Notes: generated by a model not told the origin, from the letters alone. A stretch of 64,000 bases of DNA from Synanceia verrucosa (GCA_029721515.1 CM056561.1:11204501-11268500), one strand, 5' to 3'; shown: positions 1-38,079, counted from the stretch's first letter. Made by a program: numbers and translations.

Positions 1-24616
<24,616 letters not shown>

Positions 24617-25517
24617 CTGAGCTGAAGGTGGGTCGGGGGGAGAGGAGTCTTGGGGTAGAAAGGGGAGCAGAAGAGAGGGCTGAGGACTCACACATGACAT
24701 TTTCATCCAGTCTCCCTTACAACAAGCTAACAGGAGGGAGCGATAGACGGGGGAGGTAACAGAGGGAGTGGACAATGGCTGGAGACTTATGCTCGCAACT
24801 CCCTGAGAACATTGCGACTGTCCCTCCTTTTGCCCTTGCTCCAGCCCTCTCAGTCTGACCCACTGACAACACCACCCCGGGTCCCTCCACCCCCGAACCC
24901 ACCGCCCCTCCTTGAACGACCTGCCCACCCCGTTATGCCTGACAGCGCACACACTTGTCACACACACGCACAGGTCTGCTCTCGCTGCATTGTCCTGAGT
25001 GACGGTGGGTTGGGGAGGGAGGGGGACGGACATCTAGAAAAATAAAAAAAACACATCCTTCATGGGCCATGTCAGGGACAGAGGCTGACTCTCTCTATTT
25101 CTATTGATGTTCATCATTAGTCTTGTCATTACTCACCTACCTACCTGCCATGGTACCATAGTCACCACTATCACATTTAATCTGGCTAGAATCTACAGCC
25201 ACATTTAAATCACTAATTTGCTTGCAATATAAATAAAAAGCTTTGTTCAAGCTTTAACTAGACTTCAGTTAATTCCATCCTTTGAGTTCTATATTTATCA
25301 ACATAATGGTGCTCACTCATTTCTTTCTTTTACATTGGTTTATTTCTATCTCTCTGAAATTGTACTTTTTTTTTTTAAAAAAAAAGGGTTTCTTTCATTC
25401 CTCCCTCTCTTTCAGTGTCTGTATGTGTATTTTTGTCTTGTCTCTTCTGAAAAAAACCCAACAAAAACATAACTAAAATAGAAATTGCAAACAAAGATAT
25501 ATAAAAGTAAATATGGC

Positions 25518-25520
<3 letters not shown>

Positions 25521-25567
<47 letters not shown>

Positions 25568-25646
25568 CTTATTTCATATATACGTATATATATATGTATA
25601 CGTATATATATATACGTATACATATATATACACACACACACACACC
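25521..25646. repeat. (TA)n and mixed TA/CG/CA microsatellite cluster
   Basis: A pure TA tract (25521-25564), then atatacgtatatat-type repeats and a short CA tract. Lies in the probable PMCA 3' UTR; would form hairpins in RNA. Confidence 0.95.
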
Positions 25647-28520
25647 TGCCCAATCTTTGAATGCCGCCTCCCCATAAATCCACATGACCAAGGAAATCTC
25701 ATATTAATTGTGACGTATATATACATATATGTATCATACAGCCTCCTGCCATATTGATAAACTGATTTGTTTGCATTGGTAATATTTACGGACATCATCT
25801 GGGAAAAGCCCATAGATGTGACGTCCTCTTCCACTTCATCTCTGTTACGTGTTCCATCATCTTCTCTCTTGCTGTTCCTCAATCCATTTTGTCATTTCTT
25901 TTGCCCACTTTATTTTTGTCTTATCCCGTCCTGTCTTTTATTGTGCGCCAGCTTTTCTTTGGAAGCATTAACCCTTTAAATGCCATCAAACACGCAATGC
26001 ACAGGCGATGGCCCTTTAAGACTAACATGCACTCCACTTCAAGACTTGCTCCTGCTCATGTGCCATTGTGTCATCTCTGTCATGTACCAGTGCCCTCTTC
26101 ATCAGTTTTGTGGATAAGGAGTTTTATCTGTTGGATGTTTTTATTCCAGTCATTTTTACAAAGAAGGGGGGCAAAAAATCATTATATGATGTTGAAAAGT
26201 AACCAACCACTCGAGCTATCAAGCCCATGTCTTATGTCAGTGTTCAGCTTTAGCCCTAGACCCCAAAGCCCACTCAATCAGGTACGACCAATGAGAGCTT
26301 ATGTGTCATGTCCATGTGTTAAATACTATGTGCTCCCCATCATCATCATGATACTCAAAGAAAGCTGATTGGGATATCTTAAAGAACACTTCCAGTTTCC
26401 ACTTTGGAAAATACACTTGCTTGCTTTCTTGCTGAAATTTGTGCATTTTCATGTCTGCATGCTAAATATGCCACGGCAGGTTAGCTTAGCACAAAGACTG
26501 GAAACAGCTACCTCATTGCTCTCAAAAGGAAGGAAAGCCTAGCTCCTTTAAACACATCATATACCCCTAGTTTAATCTGTAAAAAACGGAAAAATTAAAT
26601 TCAGATTCCAGAGGAATTAAAAGTAAATTAGCATGTATGTGCTAAGCAAAGCTGACTGCTTCAGTTTCACATTGAACGGACAGACATGAGAGTATCATAT
26701 CAATCTCAGCACAGAAGTGAATAAGCATATTTACCGAAATGTTTCAGTGTTGCTTTAAGATATATCATGTTGAAGCGTTCCATTGTAAACAAAGGCCATA
26801 ACATGCTGCATGAGCACACCCCAAACAAAAAATTAGGAAAAAAAAATCACGGAAATCATTGGGATAGCCATCCCTATGGCAACCAGTACAGCACGTCGCA
26901 TTCCCCTGTCACCTTGCTGAACTCTGACCTCAACATTCCATGGAACATACATTCCAAACAGCTGCATCACATTCCAGACTGGGTGTGAGAGTGCCCTCCT
27001 GTATCCCATGTTGCACTAGGTGTGGGTGAACCGCTGACTTCATGTTGCCTCTGAGCATGACTGCAATGCAATGCAAACCAAGACATCCTCCCCCCTTCTT
27101 CCCCCTGTTGACTTCACTGAGTTACAAAGTGGTCCCACCGCCAGAGAAAAGGCAACAGCAGACAATACCTGTCCCCAGGTGTAGGATTAGAAAGATGATA
27201 TAACACATGCAAACACAGTGAGAGAACATGTCTGTCCTGTCAGTTCTGTTTGAGGATGTGCGCAGGGCTCTCTGGAAACACCCTTACCTGTACAGATCCT
27301 GTCTTCTTGAATGCTCATCATCATCGCCCACCCCGACAGGTCGGGTGGTGACATTGTATTGGTCTGTCTGTTCTGAAGCATGCATTTGGTATCATTAATG
27401 TCACTCTATATGTGTTGGTAAATCATTTAGGCTACTGTCACTACTGTGTGCTATCTCTCCACATCTGCTCTGTTCCTCTCTCTCACACACACACAAACAC
27501 ACACAAACACACACCTGTTCAAGTCCAACCTACTCAATTTCAGCACCTCTTAGCACAGCTCTGTCAATGCTTTCTGCAGTATACAAAAAAAAAAAAAACA
27601 GACACACATGCATACATGCACCGAACAACAGGCTGATACTCTCCAGTGGTGTAAATTTGACTGTCCAGTTCCAGCCATCTCTGTCCATCCGTCCAGCCAC
27701 GTTACATCATGATGTTGTGAGACAGTTTCACAGAAGGCAAAACACAATGTGAAAAAGAATATATTATATTTATCAAAATTATAAATTGTACAACTGCACC
27801 ACTACTGTACAGATCGCCCAAATGTGCACATGTGCATCTTTGATTTACAGGTACTATGTTCCTGTTTTTTTTTAATGTTTCTTTCCTTTAATGCTATTGC
27901 TTTCTGTAAAGAGAGGAACAACAAAATGGAAGCGCCTGTATATTATTATTCTGATTATTTTAGATTTTCTCCATTGGTGCTCGCACTGATGGAAAAAGAC
28001 AGTTGCACATTCTCCTGAGCATATTCTGAGGGCTGTGTTTTCTGTCCATTGAACAGCCCCTGAAGTGTGCAGAGGTGTGGAGATACTTATAGTCTCTTAA
28101 GACCAGAGACACCACTCTGTAAATAGAGAACAGGAGATACAAATGTACCTCATTATGATCTAAAGGACTGGACTAAGTGGAGACCCAGGGAGGACGGAGA
28201 ACTGGAGGGTGATGCAGAGCTAGAGACTGCAGAAGTGCAATGCATCCGTGCATTGTTTAGGCTGCTCTTTTAGATCTGCTACAAGTATTTACTGCCATGT
28301 TACGATGGGAAGAAATTAACATTTTACATTATTCATTATACATACTGTTGTAAATATTGTGTGTGGAATGGTCCCCCTTCTGGCACAATGCAGTGCTGTT
28401 CTGCAGACAGAAAATGCAGCCTTAACTGTGCTGAAATGAAAAAAGACCAAAAAAAAGAAGAAAAAAAAAACATAAAGACTATTGAATATATTAAAGAGTT
28501 ACCTGCCTGTTATTTAAGCG

Positions 28521-28526
28521 AATAAA
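28521..28526 (+). promoter_or_regulatory. Candidate poly(A) signal for PMCA
   Basis: Perfect AATAAA hexamer about 165 nt beyond the second Pumilio-type motif; the next + strand gene is far away. Confidence 0.45.
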
Positions 28527-28872
28527 TATCTATATATGAGAAAGAACACACCTGTATACTGTAGACTAAATCTGTATGGAAATCTAAGAGAATTTAATGG
28601 GAATTAAGTCCAACACCTTTTGTCTGTATGAAAGAAAAAAATACATCAAAGTATTCTACAATAATAACTTTGACAAAGTCTGCGTGGTCCTGTGTTGTTT
28701 GTTCACACTGATGCAAAACTGTTCTAAACCTCTGGAAAAGTGTCACGTGACCTGTCATTTTGAACGAGAATGCTTTGATTATTCTCGCCAACAGGCAGCG
28801 GAAAGCGGAGCTGAAACAAAATAAAAAAGAGCGCCAACTACATCCGATGGAAAGAATTTGCACCACAGGTGC

Positions 28873-29137
28873 AATCCATCCATTTTCTACCACTTATCCT
28901 CACATTAATTAGAGACAGACAACCACTCACACTCACATTCACACCTACGGTCAATTTAAATCAGCCAATTAACCTAATCCCCATGTTTTTAGATGGTGGG
29001 AGGAAGCCGGAGTACCCGTAGAGAACCCACGCAGACACGGAGAGAACATGCAAAACTCCACACAGAAAGGCCCCAGGCTGGGAATCGAACCTGGTACCTT
29101 CTTGCTGTGAGGCGACATTGCTAACCACTACACCACA
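28873..29137 (-). mobile_element. tRNA-headed SINE-type repeat, copy 3 (internal deletion)
   Basis: Same head and body as copy 1, but the part between the GGAT tail and agagacagacaaccac is lost. Confidence 0.8.
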
Positions 29138-31238
29138 GCATGTATATGGACCTTAACTCCAACTGCTGAATTGACAGCAGAGGGCCCAAAGAAAAACTGA
29201 CTAACTGGCCCAGTTGCAATATTATGTTTCAATAATGATCATTTGCACATTTTTGCTTATTTTTGGACTGGAAAACAAATTCATAATCTCAAATGTTAAT
29301 CATATTATTTGGGAATCTTCTCATTTCTCAAGTTTATGCCTTATCTCCTCGTCACCTAGTGATGCAGTTGTCCATCTTGAGGGACGTTTCATTTCAGGAA
29401 ATGCGTCTCAAGGAGAGGAGGCTTGCTGGAGGAGCAAGGAAACACTGTTGTATTCTTCGCTTAACTGTTTTCTGCACAAATGATGGTTAAAAGAGGCTTC
29501 ACAGAGATGGAGAAATCCCTAACCACAGCAGGAAAAATGCAACTTTTTGTTCTGTGTTCATAAATTGCAGTTATTAGAGCTGATAAAAGCATGTCAGACA
29601 GTACATGGGTTTACATACTCCAACTGGCATATTATGATCTCTGAAGCAATTATAGGACGGCCTGGGCTGACACTTTCCAAGCATCTCAGTAACTCAGTTG
29701 GTCTCTTTCTCAAGGGAGTCAACAGAACTGTTTGAACTCTCAGCAAGGCTCTTAGTACTCATTTTATGTTCTGCACATTGCAAATTCTACACAAAAATTA
29801 CACTGGTGCAGTACTTACCTCCTACTTTTTCCTTCCTTTGTCTGTGCCAACATTCACCTTCTGGATGGATCTTGCCCTGGCAGTGAAGTCACTCGCCTGC
29901 ATTTACAACCTCTTCTTCTTCTGCTAGTTTTGGAAATGATGCCGGTTCAAAAGTATGGACTGGAAGCTGGAAAGGAGCCAGCTCCTCCTCCTGGACACTG
30001 CCGAGATGTCTTTGAGCAAGGCACCGAACACCCAACTGCACAGACAGTGCCCTTGCCTATTAGAAATATTGTTTCACTTAAACAACTAAGTTAACTTGTT
30101 ACAATCTCACTTTGTTGATACGTGAGGAGAAAAGTACTAGTAATAGTACGTCCCTATTATTAATACTCATACGACAATAACACAGAGCCACAACTGTCCC
30201 ATAATCTACATCTGCAATTTGTTTATAAGTTTTGTTTATTAATGTGCAACATCACTCCTATTGATTTCAACTATTCACTGCCATTTTTTGCATAACAAGC
30301 ACTTCTGAGTTTAGTACCCGAGTAACAAAATAAATACAGGATTTAGAGTCCAGACCGATGCTTCTTATCACTACCGTCGTTGTGGAATTAACTCAAAAAA
30401 ATCTCATATTGTTTTGCTATGAAAGAATCAGCACTTCAGTATTCATTCATTTGAAAGTTTTTTGTTCAATCCAGTCATCCTTCAAAACAAAAAAAGAAAT
30501 AATGCCACAAATATGGGAAATGGTATTGCTGGAGGGCAGTGTAGAAAGTATACTAGGGCTTGGAGAGTATTCAAGGGACACGACAGTTGCGTGTTTTTGT
30601 CGTCGGTGTATATTTCCTGCATGATGACACAATACGGTCAGTCTCAATCTTGTGGCAATAAATATATTACAAAAACCTGCGACATGTTTTCCAATGATGA
30701 ACAGTGTACTGTTTAGATAGGTGCATCCAATTTTTTAACTTACTTATTATTATAACTTGATTTTCATGTTTTGTTCCCCTACTTAACTCTTTTTTGAACC
30801 AAAAAAAAGAAGCCCTGTCCACATTTCCCATACTCATTTCTCTTTCCTTTACAAACTTTGGCCACACGCCCAAAGTCAAAACACCTCCTAGGTTTTGGTG
30901 TGTACTAAAATTATAATACCTTTGGGAGCACTTTTCCCCACACATTCTACTAAGACAGATTCAGTATCATTTTCTCTACCTCCTGGCATTCTTCAACACT
31001 CTTCACTGTACTATTTCTCATCTTCTTGTTCTCTCATATTTAAACAGGTGAATGCCAGAAATCTCATGGTTATAACAAGGTGGGAGATCAGCAGAGAAAA
31101 GAGGCTAGATCTGCAGTAGAACTTCCATCAGAGTTTGGAGAAGCCACAAAACAATGATCACACACAGGGAGCCCAAATAAAAAGTGCCATATTAATTATT
31201 CACACATAATTATTCTCTTAATGTTGTTTGGTCACTTA

Positions 31239-31995
31239 CAGGGGTTGGACAATGAAACTGACACTCCTAGTTTTAGACCACAACAATTCAGTAGTATGGT
31301 GTTGCAGCCAATACAGCATCAGTTTGTCTTAGGAATGACAGATACTACATGCCATGATATTGCAGCCCAAACCATCACCGATCCACCACCATGCTTCACT
31401 CTAGGCATGCAACAGTCTGGGTGGTACGCTTCTTTGGGGCTTCTCCACAATATAACTCTCCCGAATGTGGGAAAGACAGTAAAGGTGAACTCATCAGAGA
31501 ACATATTTCACATTGTCCACAGCCCAAGATTTTCACTGCTGGCACTATGTGCATTGGCACAAGTGACCAAAGGTTTGGCTGTAGCAGCCCAGCCATCGAT
31601 ACTGACCCTGTGGAGCTCCCGGCAGACAGTTTTGGAGGAAACAGGAGAGTTGAGGTGCACATTTAATTCTGCAGTAAGTTCGGCAGCTGTTTTTTTTTTT
31701 TTTTTTTTTGTTAAAATCCGGGTTAGCACCCGGACATCCCTTTCAGACTTCCTCTTGCATCCTCAGTCACTCCTGTTGGATGTGGTTCGTCTTTCTTAGT
31801 GGTATGCTGACATTACCCTGGATACCGTGGCTTTTGATACATCACAAAGACTTGCTTGACTGTCTTGGTCACAGATGCTATTACTCTGCTAAGTGAACCT
31901 TCACACTCTGCTCTTACTGGTGCAATGTGCAATCAATGAAGTTTGGCCACCAACACTAAATTGACCAGTCTTTCAGTTTCATTGTCCAACCCCTG
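31239..31995 (-). mobile_element. Internally deleted Tc1-like transposon, 757 bp
   Basis: Perfect 23-bp terminal inverted repeats (start caggggttggacaatgaaac) flanked by TA on both sides, the Tc1/mariner target duplication. The minus strand carries broken pieces of transposase: 31508-31729 (AELTAELN, SSKTVCRELH) and 31319-31504 (FSDEFTF, RVKHGGGSVMVWAAIS). A poly-A/T run interrupts the frame. No intact transposase, so not autonomous. Confidence 0.88.
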
Positions 31996-32389
31996 TACAT
32001 TTTGCTGCTTTGACTTTAAGTTCTTCTGGGTTTATCCTAGTTTTGCTTTACTGTTTATTTCCTCTCTGCCATAATCACCACTTCCTGTCTGCTCTGATCC
32101 TTCATTTACTCTCTCACTTCACCCAATAAACTGCACATTTATCTCTGACAGCTCCACCTAAATTTCTCAAATAAGGCTTTCTGGGTAGTAAAAACTGTGC
32201 AGGTATTTAAGTGATAATTCAGGTATTTTTAAGTGAAGCCATTACATCCATCTGTGTTCTAACCCCGCACCATACTGTCACCGTTCATTGACATGAAACC
32301 TGTAACCTCACAGAACACAAGGGTTGCTGGTTTACTGCTGTCTCAGATAGTTTGTGCTATTCTGTGACTTTTATGGGACCATTTAAAAA

Positions 32390-33243
32390 AAAGTGTATTT
32401 TTATCTGTGAGTGAAATCAGACATGTGTAAAACAAACAGTACATGTGTAGTGAGATTTGTTAATGTGTAAAAAATCTGCAAATATATATTCAGGATTTGT
32501 GTGTAATCAGATTTGTACTTTTCAATAAACACTGTGAATGCATGCATTGATCTGTGTGTACATAGATCCGTAAATGTGTATACCAAATTGTAAATGCATT
32601 AATATATTTTGCTGAAAGAGCTGGAAATTACCGAGACAAGTAATCAGTTACAACTCAAGAGGGCCTCTCAACTGGCCGTTTCTCTACACATGGATTTTAC
32701 CACACTTGTGTTGCAGCAGATCTGCAAGAGTGTGAAGACTTGTCTGTGCGCCTCTGTAGCTATACAGGCACTTACCACCACTCAGTGATAGCGCTCAATG
32801 ATTTCAAACTCATGGTCTCATATACTGGAATCAACAGTTGTGCCGATGCCAGGCAGAATTAATTAAATAGTCCTGGAGGGAAAATTAGAAGTTAATTACA
32901 CGTCCCACACTAGTCATGAAAGATCCAAGAGAAAAAAAAAAAATCGGAGGCTGTAAGCATCAATCATCGAGACTCAGACAAATCTCCATACACATTTGCA
33001 ATTCGTGTAGGAAAAATCATGTGCAGAAAGACGGCAAAACAAGAAGCCCGGCTGAGCTATAAATAATGACTTATTGATTTCCAGCAAAACACTGCCAACA
33101 AGTAATACACAGTTTGCAGTTTGGAGACTTTTTTTTTCACATTTACAAATCTCACTGCATACAGATTCTGAATGAACATTTGCAGATTTGTGTACATATT
33201 TACAAATGTCGTTATATTTACAGCTTACACACACGTGAGATAC
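32390..33243. repeat. Possible inverted-repeat element
   Basis: The left edge (gtgag..., repeated tgtgtaa and agatttgt words) and the right edge read in reverse share the same words. Ends are not clearly defined, so this is tentative. Confidence 0.35.
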
Positions 33244-34000
33244 CCACGTGTGAATAGTTTTGATGCAATAATGACCCCATAGACTTTGGTGAATCCCAAC
33301 TAATCAAACTCACAACATAACACAAAGGGTGGAGGCACTGGAGACCAGTAGCTCATGTTTTCAGGTGGCTAAAACATGTTGTGCTGCATGTTCAACGTCA
33401 TCGATTGTAAGTAATATACCTATAACAGAATGACAACCTGTCCCAACTACTGTTGCAGCTTTTCAAAGTGCAACCACCAAGGTGAAACTCTCAATACTCG
33501 GCCAACTGATCGCTTAAGTCCATCATTCACTCACTCTGTGACAGACTTGTCTTAAGACTGGTCCTCTGCCGTCCAGCTAAACCCAACTACCAGCCAACTG
33601 TCTGGAACTGAGCCCAGGTTTATGTCCATTTCGCCTGTCATTTTCCTATTAGGACATGTCAGCAAAAAGTTTTACAAACTGAATAGTGCCTGGTGATAAT
33701 ATCAGCAACTGCAGTTGTCCTCAAAATTGTTCACATTCTATGGAAACTCATACTTTTTTTAGATTCATTTGCAAAAACCATTATGTCTACTTGTTGCTAT
33801 GCACAAATCTGAGCTGGCTAACTTTTGCATGCTAACAGATATGACCAAAAGAATTATTCATGCCCCTAGCAATATTGTAACAAAAATGTCGACAAAATAT
33901 CCTATCGTTATATCAAGACATTACAATGGAACAAATACCTTTTTTGTTGACCAAATGTTGAATGACAAAAAAAAATGTATCTTTCCGGAAGATTATAACA

Positions 34001-34217
34001 GGGTTCCTACACGTCCTGGAAAACCAGGAAAACGGTTGACCAATTTTCCAGTCATGGAAAATGAAGGAAAAAGGTCAAATGTCCTGTAAAGGGATAGATA
34101 ATTTTCCAGGATAACTTAACTGTTTTCCAGCACATTTGACATTTTTTCTCATTTTCCATGACTGGAAAATTGGTTAATGGTTTTCCAGGTTTTCCAGTAT
34201 GCATGGGAACCCTGCAT
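34001..34217. mobile_element. hAT-like foldback MITE
   Basis: Begins cagggttcc and ends gggaaccctg. The two halves are inverted copies built on ctggaaaacc, accaattttccagtcatgga and aaatgtcctg. No coding capacity. I could not find a clean 8-bp target duplication. Confidence 0.7.
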
Positions 34218-34239
34218 AAATAAAGGAAAAGTGTTGTGA

Positions 34240-34510
34240 CCATTCTCAATTTCTGGTCATCACGGCCAAGAAGAAGGATGTCAGTGAAGACCTACGACAA
34301 TGTCTTCTGTGTGTCCTCAGTGAAGGAAAGAAAGCAGTATGATGTCCCTGTGTCAAGCATCCAGAGGATAATTAACAAGCATAAGAGGTTCAACACTGTT
34401 AAAAAACCTCAACAGACGTGGCAGGAAGGGTAGTGTCCCCCAAACTTGCCAGGAAAATCTCCCAAGAGGTCAACAACAACCTCCAGACCACAACCAGGGC
34501 CCTAACTAGG
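34240..34510 (+). pseudogene. Tc1-like transposase relic (DNA-binding part)
   Basis: Plus-strand reading gives VSSIQRIINKHKRFNTVK and, in another frame, RRGRKGSVPPKLARKI and QTTTRALT, typical of the paired helix-turn-helix region and linker of Tc1 transposases. Frames are broken and no inverted ends are visible. Confidence 0.65.
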
Positions 34511-35413
34511 GCTTGGTATTGTTCAAAATTTTGATACGATGCCAATTTCGATACCGGTTCTAAAACAATGCTTTTTTTTCCCCCCCTCAAAAAAATCAAT
34601 AAATTATTTGTGTGTAATTTAGGCTTTATACATTAATGTATTAGTATTATTATCATTATCATCATCCTCATCAACAACTCAGTAAGTTATTTTTGTGTAA
34701 GTTGGGCTTTATCATGACAGACATACTAGACAATGACGTAACGATCAACAGGTAAAGGCTGCTCACAGTTGCTCTTTAGGACACTGGGGAGTGAGCGTTT
34801 GCCTTATGGTGTGTTCACTGGAAGTCGGAACTTCGCGCTCAGATCAAAGTGACCTCAAAGTTCAGTGCTCCCAGCCATTCCAGCCTTACAGACGCACAAC
34901 GAAACATATACGAGAACTTTTTTACGTCAGTGGCAGATAGCATGAATTCTATGTTGGGCTGGTGAGATTAATGTATCTTTTTGAACATGGCATTTTTGGG
35001 GGAAATTCATGAATAAAAAAAAACCCTGAAATGAGGAGTTGGCCACATATGACTCATAAACAAACTCGACAAAATGCATTCATTTCATCACAAAGATTAC
35101 AAAAAAAAAACATAAAAATTAACAAGTGTATGAATTATTTTGAGGACAACTGTATGGTTTGAAGTAAAAGGGCGAAAACATGGGCAACGCAATTAAACCT
35201 GTGTCCCCTCACACTGCATGCTTTGTACTTCCATCAAATGAGGTCTTTTGTTTTTGACAACCTTTACCAGACTTGACCCAAATGTTCAGGAAAAGTAAGA
35301 CCATTATCGGCAGAGAGCTTGCTGTTCAGAAAGAGAAAAAGAGATGCATTAATATCAACAATACAGAAAAAGACACAGTAGATATTTGTAACTCAAACAT
35401 AAAGAAAATGTGA

Positions 35414-35419
35414 TTTATT
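35414..35419 (-). promoter_or_regulatory. Candidate poly(A) signal for crebzf
   Basis: AATAAA on the minus strand, about 1.04 kb after the crebzf stop codon. Confidence 0.5.
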
Positions 35420-36459
35420 TCTTCAACATCAACGCCATTTGCCTCAAACAAGATGTAATCAAAGGTATGTACACATTTACATTTAGTTACACAAAACTGG
35501 CAATTTCACCGCTTGAATCAGATAATGTTGGATGCATCTAATTAATACAGTCCAATGTGTCAATATATACAAGCCATAATGATGAGACTATTAAGCTTCT
35601 GATAGCATCACCTCATGAGTTATGGAGCAGCTGTAGTCAGGCCACCTAAACATGCTGCGGGAGCAACACTGACAGGAGCTACAGATGTTGTGAAATATTA
35701 ATAAAATATAATCACGTATACCATTTGTTACCGATACTACCTTTAAAAAAATACCAGGCCACGTTGGCAGCAGCTTGTCCCGCCTCTTCACCTTCCACCA
35801 GCGGAATCCACTTTAGCATAAAGAAAAATAGGTGGTGCTAAATGAAAGCATTCTTTTGTACAACGGTGCTGATTCACAAAGAGTACAGTTATTACCAAAA
35901 TAAAATATAGACTCTCCTTTTTTTTAAGCATTTCCAATTTGACATCTAATTCAAGTTCACTCTTTGTGAAGCTTCACCTTTATCTTAACATTCACATTAC
36001 TTTGATTTTAATTCTTAAGCTAGATGCTGATTAAAATCAAATAATTCCCTTACAACTATATAAAAAAAAAGAAATTATTAAAGTACTCAAAATCAACAGG
36101 TAACAAGAATTGTTGTCAAAATAGAACTACTGAGGTCGCTGCTGAACATCTCGAGCCTTTGGAAAAACTACAAAAAAAAAAGAAAAAAAAATTCTTTTCT
36201 TGTCTGATCCTTACCATGGAGTCAAGGAGGTAAAGGTGTTCAGAAAGCCACTCATCCCGCATGGTGGATCAACCATTACCTAGAAGAAACTGTCAACAAG
36301 GTTTAGCAGTAACGTGTACTGAATCCATCATTACACAAAGATACATGCACAAGCCTAATTAATTCAACACTGTTCACCCCCCACCCGCTTCAATAAGTTC
36401 AGTACAGAGCCATATCAAGTGCAGTCTTAATATCTGAAAACAGAGATAAGTACTTGACC

Positions 36460-37233
36460 CTACATTTTGAGCGATGCGCTTGCATTTTCTGCACACTTGG
36501 TGCAGAACTCCACTGAGACATGGTTCTTGTCCACATGCAGACATATGCCACCAGCTGTCTCTTTGTCCTCCACTTTCACACGCTTCCTGGGTAAGGCGTA
36601 GTCATGATCATTCAAGTTGGGCCCCTGGAAAAGTGAGGAAGATAATTTCATCCCATTCACACCGCTCAGCCTGGACAAGAGCTGGGCTAACATGCTCTCA
36701 TTGGCCAGCACTGCCCTCAAGTACCTGGTCTCATCCTCTAATTCTTCAACCCGCTTGGTCAGCTGAGAATTTTCCTGTAGGAGCACATTTTTTTCCGTTG
36801 ACAGGGTGCCAACTTTCTTTTCCAAGCTGTTGACATATTCTTTCTTCCTGAGACGATTCAATCTGGCAGCAATGGCATTTTTGTTGATCGTGTGGCTTGA
36901 TTGGTTTTTCCTATTCTTAATCTTCACATCAAATGACACTCTCTCTGGAGATGAAGCTGTTGAAGCTTCAATCTCTGAATCTTGGTCTCTGGCACTGTGC
37001 ACACCAAAATCAGCCAAATCAAAATCGAAGAGTGTGGAGGCAGTATCTCTTCCAAGTGTCCATTGCAAGTCTTCAGTTCCAAACAGGTCATCTAGCTCTA
37101 TTCCTGTGGCATCAATACCATCAGATGGAAATCCCTCAGGTGGACATGGGAGAGCTTCGACAGTTTCCACTTCAACCTCCAGAGACTGCACCTCTGTGTT
37201 GTCCTTGGCGCGTCCTCTCCTTCGGGTGATCAT
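36460..37233 (-). CDS. crebzf: CREB/ATF bZIP transcription factor (Zhangfei/CREBZF)
   Basis: Nuclear bZIP factor; mammalian CREBZF binds HCF-1 and modulates ATF4, XBP1 and other stress factors. The coding part is one exon of 257 codons. Start chosen at the ATG of MITRRRGRAK because the frame upstream of it lacks an ATG before the acceptor at 37292. Visible parts: acidic N-terminal half with DDLFGTEDLQW, a basic region containing NKNAIAARLNRLRKKEY, leucine-zipper heptads (LEKKVGTLSTEKNVLLQEN on to RYLRAVLANE), then LLSRLSGVNG, DHDYALP and a C-terminal CLHVDKNHVSVEFC signature ending SLKM, as in mammalian CREBZF. The N-terminus is shorter than the human one. 3' UTR probably reaches 35414. Confidence 0.93.
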   Translation of the reverse strand: MITRRRGRAKDNTEVQSLEVEVETVEALPCPPEGFPSDGIDATGIELDDLFGTEDLQWTLGRDTASTLFDFDLADFGVHSARDQDSEIEASTASSPERVSFDVKIKNRKNQSSHTINKNAIAARLNRLRKKEYVNSLEKKVGTLSTEKNVLLQENSQLTKRVEELEDETRYLRAVLANESMLAQLLSRLSGVNGMKLSSSLFQGPNLNDHDYALPRKRVKVEDKETAGGICLHVDKNHVSVEFCTKCAENASASLKM

Positions 37234-38079
37234 TGTGATTTGGACGTAGAACCGCGACAAAGCTTTCCACAAGATATGTTGCGATTCCACACCTGTGGAG
37301 ACAACAAAATGATACTGTTAGTTGGTACTCCTGCAGTCAAACTGTAAAACAGTAACAGCAGTTGAATAAGAGATTAAGTGATTCCTCCATCTAATAACAG
37401 ACAAAACAAGAAGCTACATCTTCCCACGAAAGGACTTTAGACTCTAGAGAAAAGTACTTACTGAATATATCGCTGAATACATCTTTTTGACGTTACAGTT
37501 TATTTAATTTGCTAATGACAGCCTCCAATTCTGTATTGGCGCAGAAATAGCTGGAAATGTGTGTTGGCTAAAAGTATCACCAACGTGTTTGACTTAGCTC
37601 TAGCCAGGCCTAATAGCGTTGGTCGACGTTTGCATTTCCGTTGTCCAATTCTTAACAGTGAATGCTTTCATGAACACAATACCCGACTGTTGCAATGCTC
37701 ATTGTTCTAATGCAACGGACAAAGACTAACAATTACATTCGTAATGTTAAGCGCCCTGACATTAGCTTGCTCACTAGGCCCCGATTATCCTAGCAGTGCG
37801 TATGCTTAGTACCAAGCTAACGTTTGTTGAATGTTTCCATCCTGCTAGATATTCTGGGGCCCTTACACAATAACTCGACATGTAAGTGCTAACATTGACA
37901 ATGGCGATGTTATTCAACTGGTTAATGTTACCTATTTAGTGTTAACTAACGTTATAGTTCGAGTATCCGCTCGTTTTTTTTCCTAGCTAACGTTAGACCC
38001 AGCTAACGTTAAGCCACGCAGCGTTGAACAAAAGCGCTAACGAATGACGCAGCACACATTAATAGCAGCAATAACTTAC

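Larger units (their letters stand above)
24617..28540 (+). other. atp2b3: Probable PMCA 3' UTR
   Basis: No further coding exon is recognised. The stretch has AT/CA microsatellites, two Pumilio-type TGTAAATA motifs (28118-28125, 28349-28356) and a poly(A) signal AATAAA at 28521-28526. A UTR of about 3.9 kb is inferred, not shown; earlier poly(A) sites could be used. Confidence 0.5.
28541..35400. other. Intergenic region, repeat-rich
   Basis: No host gene recognised. It holds a SINE copy, two Tc1-derived pieces, a hAT-like MITE and a possible inverted-repeat element (listed separately). 29985-30050 has a word (tttgagcaaggcaccgaac) common in fish dispersed repeats. Confidence 0.5.

Noticed and set aside
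25375..25882. Several 90-100 codon frames rich in Tyr, Ile and Thr
   Set aside because: They come from the TA/CA microsatellites; no coding signature.
36474..37249. Open frames opposite the crebzf exon
   Set aside because: Antisense shadows of a real coding exon.
37234..37290. Extended crebzf start (19 extra residues)
   Set aside because: The extension starts at GTG next to a splice acceptor and has no ATG; the first ATG at 37233 is preferred.
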